Assembly (NCBI GenBank): GCA_034401135.1
Contig: JAWZSP010000006.1
Location: 4,340,001-4,404,000 of the forward strand
DNA from: Volutella citrinella
Taxonomy: Eukaryota > Ascomycota > Sordariomycetes > Hypocreales > Nectriaceae
DNA: 64,000 nucleotides
Reading direction: 5' to 3'
A program made the position numbers and the translations under genes. Of the stretch, positions 23,993 to 35,758 are shown piece after piece (the first letter of the stretch is position 1; each line of letters starts with the position of its first letter). The notes under the pieces were generated by a model. It saw only the letters and a program-made list of their open reading frames with translations, was not told the origin of the DNA and made no database searches.

Positions 23993-24706
23993 GATGCCGA
24001 GATGGAAAATTTAAGTGACAAGGAAACGAGACTGAAATCAAGCCTCGGCACACGCCGTCTGTAGTGGATGCGAGACGGCGATAGGTTGCGAGAATGGAAA
24101 GGGCTGGTCATTTGTAACGCCCAAGACTGGACGGCGACAAGCAGGGCCGCGTAGTGTTTGGTGGCTGGGTCATGGCACAGATCAATGAACTGGGTAAATA
24201 CGCGCCAAGCCAAACCCAAAGACACGCGTCAGGCTTTGGCACCCCTAAATACCCCTGCTAGAGATGGATGTCAGGGTGTGTCTTTGCGCTAAGGGGACTT
24301 GGTACACAGACTATGCCGCCCCTGGACTACAACTAACTGCCTGCCTGGGGCTGGCCGGGCTCAACTAAGGATGCGGTTTCATCCTGCGGCAGAGGTCACT
24401 TAGCTGCCTGATTTTATTCATCAGGCTTTGGCCGGTGTAGGGTACTTTCGAGGAATCTATCGCAAGAGAGGCCTACTTTGAGATCGAGGAGCACGTTAAT
24501 ACGTCCCGTAGAGAGAGGGGTAGAAAAAAAGGCACGTTTCTTAGATTGGCCTTCTATTCAGTACAATTTCAATTGTTGCTTCGACTACTCTCACGATCTT
24601 GTGACATGAACCGAAGCCATGTAGCTAGAAAAGAAGGCAGCTGGTCTTGAATGTAGATAGCGAAGACGCTCTCTATAAACACAACTCCCGATAATCCAGC
24701 GCATCA
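23993..24706. other. Intergenic, upstream of regulator and downstream of secreted gene
   Basis: Promoter for the Zn2Cys6 gene at 22633-23992 and 3' flank of the small secreted gene. No coding or RNA feature is visible. Confidence 0.5.
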
Positions 24707-25264
24707 TTAATGAGTGCGGTCCCATTCCTCCCAAGATGTAACAGCGACTTCAAAGTTTCCATTTCCATAAGCAGGATGCTTACCACCGTAAAGAGGGTAG
24801 GCAGGGTTTGTCCAACAACTGGACTTGATTTCGCGTACGGCCCACGCCACATGGTGGCTACCCATGTGTTAGCATAAAATATTAGCAGCATGACTGCAAC
24901 TGGAAACTTACCACCATGACTGGCTATCCATCCCATCCAAAGCGCGACCATAGATAACAGCTCCCTCCTTGTTGCAAATAAGTTCATCTTGCCAATGCGC
25001 AAAGCAAGGGGCCGTACCGCCTGGGCCTCTTGACTCAAGGTCGGCAAGACACTTCTCAACACCTACGTCCTATACAATTGTGAGCATGTGGGCAAAAGAT
25101 TCAAGAATAGACCATACATATGCTTTCTTAATGTCCTGGTCAAAACAGACTGGGCCATTGATTTTCCCCCCAACTATGTCCAGGGTTGTTGGTGTAGCTA
25201 TCCCAAGCGGAGCAAGCAGAAAAAGGCCAAGGAGGTGGGCACGAAGGACTGCCATTTTGAACAT
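24707..25264 (-). CDS. Small secreted Cys-rich protein (effector-like), three exons
   Basis: Model on the minus strand: exons 25264-25118, 25069-24912 and 24857-24707, giving 151 aa. No single frame shows this protein; it appears only after removing introns of 48 nt (GTATGG...TATAG) and 54 nt (GTAAGT ... GCTAAC ... GTAG). The start is MFKM at 25264 or the better-context ATG at 25255. A signal peptide (AVLRAHLLGLFLLAPLGIAT) is followed by a mature region with six cysteines, enough for three disulfides: GPVCFD, EKCLAD, APCFAHW, LICNKE, SWCHHV, SSCWTN. The end reads GNGNFEVAVTSWEEWDRTH. The fold resembles small fungal secreted virulence or competition proteins, but I cannot name a family. Phase matching at both junctions supports the model. 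Confidence 0.78.
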
Positions 25265-26041
25265 CAATTGGTGTGATTTTGATGCAAACACTGGATGGAG
25301 AATGATTATTTGTATTGAGATAGGGGACGGTCTGAGTAGAGTAGGAATAAATGTCTAGAGCCAGCGACCTGCCCTTATATTCTCCAAAGTCTGACATTGT
25401 GGTAAAGTCGTGTATCTGACTATACTAAAGTTCCTAGGCGGCCTCCGAGGATTGTCAGCACGTCGAGGCCAACTGTGATTATCGGTGACCCGCAGCTGCT
25501 GCGCCTCGAATTAGCGCTATTCTGAGCTGCATCTTACTGCGCGAGATTCCCCAACTGGTACTTGTGAATAAACCATGAAATCTGTCACCCAATCATAGAA
25601 ACATCTTTTTTCATGCAGCACTGAAAGCTATGGGCCTTTAGCAAAGCAATGAATGCGCACCTTGGCATGGGAGCAGGGCAGATGCAAGGCGAATAAAGCG
25701 TCCTAAAACTGCTAGTCGACACTGCCTCTGAGCCCCGCTTCTATCCTGTAACAATTGTCTTTTTTAGCATCCCACCCCACCAAGTGTTGTGGAATGGCCT
25801 TTGGTTGCGTCTTTTTTAACCCGAATAATATGCCCAAACTAGAGTCATCGCGGCAGCTGACCTAATCCAGGCCAGTGGGGGCTTTTTGGGTCTTTTTATT
25901 GTCATCCAGGGTAGTTCCATCACTGTGGCGTCCCAGATCTTCAAGACTGGGAGTATTTTACTAAGAGGCCTAATGTTTAATTATATTAGGTTAACGAAGT
26001 TGGGAATTTACCTGATCATTATATATTAGTATCAACCTCAG
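25265..26041. other. Intergenic, AT-rich near 25960-26035
   Basis: Promoter of the small secreted gene and 3' flank of a regulator relic. Nothing coding is recognised. Confidence 0.5.
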
Positions 26042-27234
26042 CTAAAAGAGACTGTAGAATTTCTTTAGCCCGCCTGAGATCTGGTGCTTATGCTCCCAAA
26101 ACCCGAGGCCTAATATTATTGCTTCCACGGCAACCCTCCACGTGGGTGGCAAGTCGACCCTACGGCTCTTGACAGCTGCAAGGACAAGGAGAGCCTCGGA
26201 AAAGATCTCTCGGTTCTGATACCAGGTCCCGTGGTGGCGATGCCGATGACTGCCCCTCGACGCATGTTCTAGGCATGCATCCAGGCAGCGATTGACATAT
26301 GGGTCGATAATCTCCCTCGTGGCATTGTGGTCGTGAATGGCAAGATAGAGAAACGGCCGGAAAATGCGCTCTTTGAACTCGACTACTCGGAGTTGTAAAA
26401 GGTTGGAGAGCTCCTCCATCCCAGGGCTGATGGAAGCCGAATCTGGAACGGCCAGCAGTTTTGGAATGTGGGAGTGCCTGCAGAAATCAACCATTGTCAG
26501 TGAATGACGTGCTAGGAGAGCGATACCAACAAGAAGACCATACCACTCTATAAGTTGCAGCTCAATCTCCTCTGCGACCTGGATGATGCGTTCCACGGGA
26601 GTCGATAGCCAAGAACTTGCGTCGTAACTATAGAAGGTGTTTACAAGCCGATTAGCGATCTGGAGAACGGTAATGTCTACTAGATAGTAACCCCAGCTCT
26701 GTTCAAGCTCTGGCAGTATTGTCGACGGGCTTTTGACGGGCCGGTGGATGTGGTGGCCCTCAGCAGAGGCCGGGGAACCAATCGGGGGCGTCGGGAACAC
26801 GACAGGATAGTTCATCTTGCCGAGGCCCGATGGCGGGACCTCAATGTCCATGCGAAGCTCACTACGAGAGGCCGCCAGAGGAGCAGCTCGTGTTGTCAGA
26901 TCAAAGGAGCTCGAGATATACTAACGCACCAATCTGACTTAAGGCAAGACTAATAGAGGCGGTGCTCTAGGCGCTTGCTTTTAGGATTAACGGCCTCGGT
27001 CTTGGTCTTAAGAAAGAGCTGCAGGAATTAGCAGGACCGGTTGAAGGACATCCATGCACAGATAGGTCGCAGAGGGTATATCTCGTACACGCTGATGACG
27101 AAATAGCACTGGGCGCTTAGAACTGACGACTTTAGGAGACCAAATCGCTTCTCTGCAGTATTGTAGTAGGCTTCGGCTGTTGAGTAGCCCGGGGCGTCTT
27201 CGATGCTGGTGCGCGGGGCGAGGTGTGGCGTCAC
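26042..27234 (-). pseudogene. Decayed Zn2Cys6-type regulator (C-terminal half)
   Basis: The minus strand from 27234 reads STAEAYYNTAEKRFGLLKSS, AQCYFVISVYEIYPLRP and WMSFNRSC, then a TAA, FLQLFLKTKTEAVN, a TAG where Trp is expected (HRLY-stop-SCLKSD), then continues after an apparently intact intron (GTGCGT...CTCGTAG) into an open frame of 269 codons ending at 26042. That last part (PPSGLGKMNYPVVFPTPP; EQSWGYYLVDIT; FRPFLYLAIHDH; HRHHGTWYQNREIFSEALLVLAA) is the typical C-terminal half of a fungal C6 regulator. CAA-to-TAA and TGG-to-TAG are both CpA-to-TpA changes, as RIP makes. The zinc cluster end is missing; the 5' side runs into the beta-rich relic on the other strand. Confidence 0.75.
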
Positions 27235-27867
27235 AGTCTCGGCAGTGTACGGAGACGATAAGCAGCTGCTGCCATGGCCACCCGAGCTTCAAGTGAGAAT
27301 GCAGAAGGACGAAAGCTACCAGGATGAGACGAGCGAGAGTGCGACCGGGCCAGCACTCACATTGACGGTGCTGAACAAAGGCCCCGAGGCTATTACACTT
27401 CAGACACGGGGCCGTCAGCGCTTTCTCACGCCATCTCTTCCGTTGGTGTTGCAACCCAAATCGTCACTACACGCTCGTACTTGCTCTCTTGACCCGAGAG
27501 CATCAACTCTCCGCGGAAAAGTCGAAATTCTCAACATTTCCACGGGCGAGGTCGTTCGCCGAGTCGCCGGGCCGGGTGGCTGCACGATCCGCGTCCGACG
27601 CGGGACCTGCTGCTGACCCTGAGCCCGGGCGAGACTCTCGTAAAGCAGTTCCGTGCAGCGGAGCTAGTAGCCGGCTTACCCGATGGCGCATATAGCATTC
27701 GGCTCGGGCCTCAAGGCGTGTGGTGGTGCACGGGCAGCTGCGACGATTTCATGGCCGAAGGGGACGGCCGCGTGCCACACTCTCTGTATCGGACCAACAT
27801 TCCGCCACTGGTGCTGCAGAGTGAGGACGTTGTGCGACTCGACGTCAAGGATGGAGTTGCGAAGTGA
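27203..27867 (+). pseudogene. Frameshifted beta-rich hypothetical gene
   Basis: From 27203 the plus strand reads an Ig-like or beta-sandwich protein (PALTLTVLNKGPEAITLQTR, then LRGKVEILNISTGEVVRRVA) up to about 27575. The protein-like reading then switches to another frame (DPRPTRDLLLTLSPGETLVK; LVAGLPDGAYSIRLGPQGVW; RTNIPPLVLQSEDVVRLDV) to a stop at 27865-27867. No good intron explains the switch, so a small indel around 27575-27590 is likely. The 5' end overlaps the regulator relic on the opposite strand. I do not know the family; many fungi carry similar hypothetical proteins. Confidence 0.6.
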
Positions 27868-28620
27868 GGCCGGCTTTATGCCTGCGGCCTGGGCCAGGTT
27901 CTGTCCGAGCACCGGCATTAGGGAGTCTCAGTCTCGGCCGATGGGGTCAGATGTTCTCGACCCGACGGTGGCAATAAGCCGTATCGGGTAGTGACACATG
28001 GTTGCACCGCGTGAGCCACGGCTGAAAAGCAAGAATACAAGCTTGCTTTTCGGCCGAGCTTACATGTGCTGTGTATGTACATCGCGTGAAGGGGGAGGGC
28101 ACACATGCCGATTGGCCCGCCACTGCGAAGGCAGTCGAGAATATGTTGGCCAGATTCCGTCCGTGGCAGAGCGGAATTAGATACGAGAGAAGCGGCTGCT
28201 AGTCAGACGAATAATGCCCCGAACCGGCCTAGTACGCAGCATGCGTGCTCGTCTGGACTGTGGATGAGCAGTGGCTTTTTTCCCAATGGGCTAGCGCATG
28301 CAGCCATTCACGTCACGATGATATCGCAGCCATGCAGGACTACCCAAACGGACGGGTTGCATGCAACATTCAGCTGTCAGCTGTAGCCGGTGAGCTGGCT
28401 GAACGCCTCGTCCGCCAAAACGCACATAATCAGATTGGGTGGGTGGGCACTAAGTTGTGGCATACACACTACACGTCGGGGCATCCATCCATTGCGGACA
28501 TTTCAACTCAATCTATTAATAATTCCTAAATTCCGACTCCCCGTCATCATAAAGTCATAACTATGCATAAACATTAAAATTAGTTAAAAAATTATCAACT
28601 CCGACTTTTTGGGGCCGAAT
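27868..28620. other. Intergenic, AT-rich near the oxidase 3' end
   Basis: No gene is recognised. Bases 28515-28610 are A/T-rich and include the presumed 3' untranslated region of the multicopper oxidase. Confidence 0.5.
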
Positions 28621-30796
28621 TTAATCCTCCTTGTGGCCGTAGGGGTCCACCGAAGCAATCTCGTTGATGCGGCTCTTGATGGCGGCCTCGCTGAAGTCGC
28701 CGGCGCGACCCGCCAGGTCCTGGACCTTGAAGGGCTTGGCGAGCCACTCCTTTGTCATGGGGTCAACCAGCCGAGAGGCGTTGTAGCCGTAATTGGGGAG
28801 CACTGTGGTGTTGAAGGCGGCCATCATGTCGTTGTCCTCGTGGATGAGGTTGTGGCAGTGGAACATGTAGACGCCGGGGTACTGGTGAAGATTAGTATGA
28901 ATACATTGTGTAAGTCCGGGTTTGATTTTACTCACAGGAGCATAGTGCGCCTCGACACGCACAGTCTCGCCGCGGCCGAGCCACACGACGTCCTTGAGAC
29001 CCTCGGCCTCGTAGTTTTGCACCTTGCGCTTGCCGTCGCGCGAGAGCACCTTGAAGTCGACGAGGTGGATGTGGATGGGGTGCGACCAGCCGCCGGAGCT
29101 GTTCTCGAGCTCCCAGATCTCGACGGTGCCGAGGGGGACGTTGGCGAGCATGCGGTTCTTGGCGTCGGAGAAGGTGACGCCGTTGATCTGCCACTCGCCG
29201 TTGCTGCGGTGGAAGCGGAAGTGGTGGTCGACCTTGGTGTGGTCAGACGGCGGCCACGGCACGTTGCGCAGGTTGGTCGCCACGGGCGTGCTGTCGGGCA
29301 CCTTGGCTGAGTCGCCGACGATGAAGCGCATCACCTTGTCCGTGTTGAGGTAGTCCTCGTCGGTGCCGGCGCCGCCCACTTCCTTTTGGTTGCGGAGGTC
29401 AATCGTCTTGCCCTTGTACTGGGTGAAGTCGAAGACGATCTCATATCGCTCACCCATGGACAGGAACTGCGAGGGTCAGCCGGGCCATCGTGGACATGGT
29501 GTAGTCAGAGATGGTTACTTACGAGAAGAGAAGTGTCGACAGACTTGCCGAGAAGTCCGGCGTCGCTGGCAATCACCTTGAAGGGCAGGCCCTTGTTCTG
29601 GGCCGTCGACAGGGCAAAGTAGAGGGCAAAGGAGCGGGAGACGGCGGCATCGGCGAAGCGGAAGCGGTACTTGCGCGGCTCCACGTTCATAAAGGGCCAC
29701 GGCTGGCCGTTGACGTGGATGACGTCTCCCCAGAGGCTGTCCTTCTCACCGTTGGTGGAAACGAGACTGCCGTCCTTCTTGTAAGTCTTGGAGGCAAGAA
29801 TGAGGGGGATGTCGTAGACACCGTAGCCACTGGGGATGTTCAAGCCCTGCTCGGCTGCCTCATCCGCGATGATGTATGCTCCAGCCTGGCCATTGTAGGC
29901 GTTCTCGGCAGTCTGACAGGTTAGCCAAAGGGTACGGCACAGGGAGGCAAGGCATGTACTCACAAGGTGCATGGCATGGTCGTGGTACCACAGAGTGCGG
30001 GAGGACTGGTCGTTGGGGTAGTAGTAGTCCTTGTACTCCTGGGGCTTGGTCATGTCCTCGGCCCAGCCATCCCAGGGGGCGCGGCTGGGAGAGCCGTGCA
30101 GGTGGACAGAGTTGGCCTGCTTAGCCTCGTTGATGAAGCGCACAATGGCCTCGGTGCCCCGGGGGATGACAAAGGTGGGACCGGGAGAGATGCCGTCATA
30201 GCCAGTCAGGGCAGCAGCCTTGGGCAGGTTGGGGTAGACCTTGTGGTCAAATGGCCGGATGTTGACTTCATAGTACTGGATCGTCTTGCCATTGATGGGG
30301 TTTTGGACGGTGCTATGAGAGGTGAGCGGGTGTCATGAGATGATGTGTCTCTGAGATGAAGTGTCCCTGACATGAGAGACCTAAGACGAGAGAGGTGTCT
30401 GAGATGAGGGGTGGGGTGTGCATGTGCATGTGTGTGTGTGTGTGTGTGCGTGTGAGGGTTTGAGTGTGAGTGTTGAGGTGTGGTGGCCTACAATCGGGGC
30501 TGCTTCTGCGGAGGGATGGGCAGCGGGGTTGAGAACAGCTTCATGGTCGGGCTGTCCTGCTTGTCATCCTTGCGCTTCTCCAAGTCGCGTGGCCTCATGT
30601 CGTCAACCGGCATGGGCCCCTCATTCTTGAGCGGCACATAGTTGTCAAAGACGTCTGACGGATCGTCCTCGACAATGTGGGATAGGGCTTCGATCTCCTT
30701 GGCGGGAAGATCGTAGACCGTCTTGGACGGGAGGGCGGCTGCGGACTGGAGGAGGGCGAGGCAGATCGCCAAGGCGCCAAGCCTTTGGGAGTGCAT
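28621..30796 (-). CDS. Multicopper oxidase, bilirubin-oxidase type, secreted
   Basis: Model on the minus strand: exons 30796-30492, 30312-29964, 29912-29523, 29466-28936 and 28881-28621, giving 611 aa. It starts with a signal peptide (MHSQRLGALAICLALLQSAAA) and a dibasic-rich pro-region (LEKRK). Copper ligands are all visible: HLHG, WYHDHAMH, HPIHIHL, and HCHNLIHEDNDM with the axial Met. Such enzymes oxidise phenols, bilirubin or metal ions and reduce O2 to water at four copper atoms. Introns of 51-56 nt are canonical; the first is unusually long (179 nt) and holds a GT/CA microsatellite. The HxH-rich C-terminal motif lies across the last intron junction, and all phases agree. Confidence 0.93.
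30426..30452 (+). repeat. (GT)n microsatellite inside oxidase intron 1
   Basis: About 10 GT dinucleotides with small interruptions, flanked by further TG-rich sequence. It lies in the 179-nt first intron of the multicopper oxidase, on the non-coding strand side. Confidence 0.7.
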
Positions 30797-33700
30797 GTTG
30801 ATCACCGAAGTGGCTTCCTCGCCTAGTGTCGATGAGGTAATGCTTTTAGTGACCTTTGTGCTGGGCTTGAGAAGGGGGAGAGAGCGAAGAGAGAGATGGG
30901 CGAGTGAGCTGGGACAGAAAAAGGAACGGCAAGCCCAAGGAGGCTCACGCAGACGGTGTTATATATATGCGGATTTCAGAGTCCCCATCGTGGATGGTAA
31001 ACATGGGACTGTGCGTCTGGCATGGGCTACAGCTCTGGGATTCTAGACTGACGATATGGGTCGGCAGAAACCCATTGCTCAAGGGCCTTGTTGCCACAAG
31101 TCAATAGCCCCGGGGGCGTCCGCCTTGTCTAGAACAGCTAGGACGGTCATATTTTCGATAGCTGACTGCGTGCAACCGTGCAGCCGGGACCGTAGCACAT
31201 CGATTAGGGTCCTGTAAGGCCACGCTAGACGGGGCCGTTGTGCGGTGGACGGGCAGGGTTGCCCAACGGTATCCGCCGCCATGGCTTGGGTTGGCTTGGG
31301 TGGCTTGGGGCTGTTGGGCAGTTGTCAGTCCCGAGCTCGAAGGGACAGGACAGGACCGGGCTGGAGCTACACCAGTTCAGTTCACAAACCGGGTGGTGGG
31401 GGGAGACACGATGAAGGGTCCGGGTCATGATGCAGTTCGGACCCGCGTGGCGGTTGGCATTGGTGGATAGCGGGGCTGGAGGATGGATTAATGGGGCTGG
31501 ATGATGGATTGATGGATTGCCGGAGTCATGGAAGGCCATGGGGTCATCAAGTAGTACATGCAGTCCAGCAGTGCAGAACAAGTGCAGATGCCACCTAAGC
31601 CGTGCATGCAGATCTAGACTCGGTTCTTTTTTTCTGTTGGTCCTTGGGGCGACTGACGGCCAGCCAGCAGACTACTAACTGACTAGTAAGCAGGCCCCAA
31701 GACGGGAAAAGCGGGTAGTAAGGCTTCAAGGAGGCGTGCGAGGCTGGCAGGCAATTCTCGAATCACGACCGACATAATTTTTGCTGTGCGCCGTGCCGTG
31801 CGGTGACGGAGGCGTCAGACGGAGGAAACGGCTCTGCGCGTGGCGGCGCCCCCGAGCACGAGCGGAGCCTTTTCCGCGAGCATGCGGTGCCGTGTCGCTT
31901 AGGATCCGCGGGCTGTTGGCCATGCGAGAAAATAGGCTTCCAGGGCGCTGCCGCAGTGCTTATAGTATGCTTACTTGCCATTGCCGTGGTGTTGCAGTGC
32001 ATGTGGCCGACGCCATGGGCGGTCTCGTGGGTTCTCTGCCGCGGGAATCGCAGCACCCACTCGCATCGGGGGGAGGAGGTGTGGGAGGGGAGGGGGGGCC
32101 TTATTTTAGACATAATCAACTGCCACTGCAACCTTGTAGCGTTCCAATATGATCCCGGCCTCGTGGATTCCCCCCCCCACTTCCCCGACTCCCCGGCAGA
32201 CACTCGGGGTTCAGCTGGATACGCGAGAGAGAGGGCAGATCGGGCCCCCCGGCAGCCAAGCACCCTCCTCGGGCAGCTGAAGTTCAATAGTGACCCGAGA
32301 GACCCCAATCTGCCGGGGTTGTTGCAGGGCTGCCAGCTGAGGGCCGAGTGGGAGGATGATGGGTGTCGAGAGCGTGCCGTCACATCGCATCACGACGCAG
32401 TAGCCAGCAGGGCCCCCGGTGACTATCAGCCCGCCACAACTGCGATGGGGGGGCCCTGCACCTGGGCAATGGCAGCGGCATGACGCCGGCGGTCGCGCGC
32501 AGGGCTCGGCGCAAGTCAGTCCCGTCGCCGGCCCCGGTCGATCGGCATTGCTCCTGAGACACTGGCCGTTTGTCCCGATATGGCGGTGGACAAGACACCC
32601 AAGACAAACACCAGTGGACAAGACACACCGGACAAAGCAAAGAACAGCCCAGGTCAAAAGACTCAGAGCACGACTGCAATATTCCAGCATCCCATCCTGC
32701 CGGGTCGCGGGGATGCCATCAACTAGCCAGCCACCTGATGCGCTATTCCGCCTAGCGCTGCGGTCGTGGCTCTCTCTGGGCTTGTCTAGGTCCCCTACGT
32801 CTCCCCCAAGTCAGCTCTGGCCTCGCAGCAGCAGACTACTGGGACAGATGCCGCCTTCCACATGACATTGCCCTGTCGCCCATTGGCCGAGTCCCCCCCG
32901 TGGCGCCATCGTATTCAGTAGTGCGGCTGTGTTAGGCTTAAACCGTTTAAACACTCCGATTGCCTTGGCGCCGGCTCTTCTAGGCCATGGCCTTGTTCAG
33001 ACCACCCACAGACACACTCCTCTCACAGTGACTGTTTTCTGCTCTGCGGCTGAAGCCCAACCTGCAACTCTAATCCCGTTCGGCGCTCCGAGTAGCCCTG
33101 TCCCCAACCCATGGCCTGTCAAAATCATCAGCCCCTCGAGGCTAGAGAGGAAAGAGGCGACAAGAACAACCCCAACACGGCTTAGAGTAGGACCCTAATC
33201 ACAGCTGGCAATCTGCAGGCTTCCGGCTGCAGAACCCCTCATCCGCCCAACGCCGGCAATGAGCATTTCCGCTCAAGTTGTCTAGCCACTCTCGCGTCAC
33301 AACCATGACAGATGCCCGTCACCACTCAGCCAGCTCGGCCGCCTCCCCGTTTCCGCCTTGACCGTTATCTCTGTCAAATTGGGCCGTCTGTGCTCTCCAA
33401 CCACCCCCCACCCCTCCTCCGATTTTTTTTTAGGCCAACATGGCGTCAACGTTTTGTTCGTACGGACGGTCCGATCGAGAGTCGGGCAAGTCGAGATCAG
33501 ACTTACCCGGGAGTTCGGGACCCGCGAAGATGCACACTTGACAAGCCACGCCGTGGCAATCGCAATGAATCTGTTGGCTCGATGGAAATCGTGCTTATCA
33601 ATCAAAGTCGTCAGATCATTTGAAGACGCGGGCGGCCGTCATCTTGCCGCAGCTGTATGCTCGACTGGTCATGGATGATGGAATGCGTCTGAATGTGGCC

Positions 33701-34359
33701 AGCTGATGTTCGGCTGGCGGCACGTGAATATTGATTCATCACTGTGAGGAAAACCGTGCATTGCATCTTAGCTACCCACAATTGCGCCGACGGCAATGGC
33801 AGCAATGGCACTGTAGCAATGAACGGGCTCACCGCTCTGGGACATGGTCAATGCTATTTCCGGCAGGAACCCATGCATTTGCAGCTATACGGATAACGTA
33901 GCATCCCATGGCATCATATGTTGCAGGCGGCCACTTCTCTCGAGTCATGCATTTTCAACTAACCCGAACAAGAAACAAAATCACGAATCGTCATCTCGGA
34001 AAGCATCCTGCCGAGCAGTGCATGATTTGGACAGGGACTTGGGTCGCTGCAGACTACAGTTCTCTGTGACCAAAGGAAACATGGATTATCCAAGGATTGC
34101 TGCGGGTCTTTTCTGCTCCTCCGAAATGTCTATCTCACCGTTGTGTTTTCCTCCGTCATCATGAACTGCATGGTTAATGACATCCGGGACATCTACGCAT
34201 GCTGGCATCGACCCTTTGCAACAGCGGGCCATATGAATTCACAATTTAGTGCCAAAATACTTATCAAAGACTAAGCATGTCCAAGTTTATGGTTGTTTGC
34301 AAAATAAAATGCTAATGCTAGGGGAGAATGCCAGCTTCAGTCTACCATTTTGTACAGCC
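30797..34359. other. 3.5-kb region without recognisable genes
   Basis: Upstream region of the multicopper oxidase and downstream region of the PhyH gene. Overlapping open frames near 31760-32480 occur on both strands in GC-rich, Pro/Arg/Ser-rich sequence and look like chance. A short TGGATTGA-type repeat lies near 31480-31520. No tRNA, transposase or signal-peptide exon was found. Its length suggests a large regulatory region or lost genes. Confidence 0.5.
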
Positions 34360-35439
34360 TCAGGGTGCTTGGTTGAAATCGTAGCTATTGCCAAACCCAC
34401 GATTCATGTAGCTCACCAAGGCTTCCTCCTCTCCAACCCAGTCGACGGGAACATCCAGCCCCAGTTTGTCGTCCCTCTCGAGATTCTTGAGGAAGGGCTT
34501 GATGCCCATGCCAAACTCGAGCCTCATCAGGTTGCGGTACCACGGAGCAAAGTGGATCATGGCCAGCATGACCCTCGTCTCATCCGTCTTGTTTGGCATG
34601 CCAGCGTGCCAGAGGCGGAGATCGCGGATGACAAGGCTGCCCTTCTTGACGACTGGCTGGAGAGGCGGCGAGATCCGGGCGCGCTCTGCGAGATACTCTT
34701 CCTTGATCCTGCCGCTGGCGCGCTCACCGTGGGCCCCTTCTTGAGCATCAATGCCGAACTTGTCGTGCGTGCCCAACCAGATCTCTGTGGATCCATTTTC
34801 GGGAGTGGTGGTGACTAGTGGGACGTTGACGACGAGGGCAAAAGGGTGGCCGGGGTGGGTGAAGTCGGCGTCGGAGTGAACTGGCTGGCGCAGCGGAGTT
34901 TCGCCTTTGGTCTTGGCCATGGCTGCATTGGCAGAGCAGAATGTCCACTTGGGACGAGGGCCAAGAACTGCCGAAGTGATTTGCGTTGCGATGGGATCTC
35001 AAGGACGTCAGTGTCAGGGATGAATCCGGAGGATGGTGCGGATGACTGATGACCAAGTCTGATCGATGGGCTACCTACTGACAAAGATGTGCGATGAAAA
35101 GTATTCAGCCACCGGCGGGGCATCTTGCTGAATGTTGCCCTTGTTGTAGTTAAAGGGCCCGTTTTCGCCTCTGTTCTGAAGATGATGGGCGTCTTGGACC
35201 ATCTTCTTGTTCAGATGGTCGAGGAACCTGTGCGGGACAACATCCTCGACAACCACCAGGCCATCGCGGTGCATGTGACGGACAGCCTTTTCAAGATTGC
35301 GCTCACTGAGACGCAGCTGCTGGATCTCGGTCAGTGACGGCTGCACAACACCAGGCTGACGAGCTTCGGCCGTGGCGAAGAAGCGCACACTCCGCAGAGC
35401 CTGGGGCACAATGGCACGACAACGACAACTAGCGAGCAT
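34360..35439 (-). CDS. Phytanoyl-CoA dioxygenase family (PhyH) Fe(II)/2-oxoglutarate enzyme
   Basis: Model on the minus strand: exons 35439-35079 and 34997-34360, giving 332 aa. Iron ligands are visible as H-x-D in QPVHSDADF and the distal His in RLWHAGMPN, followed by the Arg of DETRVML expected to hold 2-oxoglutarate. The N-terminus (MLASCRCRAIVPQALRSVRFF) is basic and amphipathic, suggesting a mitochondrial targeting sequence. The 81-nt intron (GTAGGT ... CACTGACG ... TTGAG) restores FVNPIATQITSAVLGPRPKW. The substrate is unknown; family members hydroxylate lipids, alkaloids and other metabolites. It is divergent from a Zn2Cys6 gene with 319 bp between the starts. Confidence 0.9.
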
Positions 35440-35758
35440 GTTTAATCGGTGGCAGGACGGGTGAGGGAGTTCTGGAAGAAATCTCTAGAGTGGCGGATGA
35501 ATTTCACATTTTTATAAGCGTCGTCTTGTGAGCAGAAGAAAGCCTCACCACAGCATTGGTGAATCCCGGGCTCGGGAAACCTTGCCTAACTAGGCCTGGC
35601 AACCCCACACTTTCATTCTTGACATGGCCACCACCTCTCATATGCCGGCCTGCCCCAGACTTCCCCGCTCTCTTCGTCTCCTTCGCCCTGGTGACACCCT
35701 GAGAAACTGGACCCGCTACTGACCCTGGTTGCTGATTCCTGACCTCGTCTGAGCCCAG

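Noticed and set aside
31763..32483. Overlapping plus and minus frames of about 200 codons
   Set aside because: Both are Pro/Arg/Ser-rich without conserved-looking segments; the region is simply GC-rich and stop-poor.
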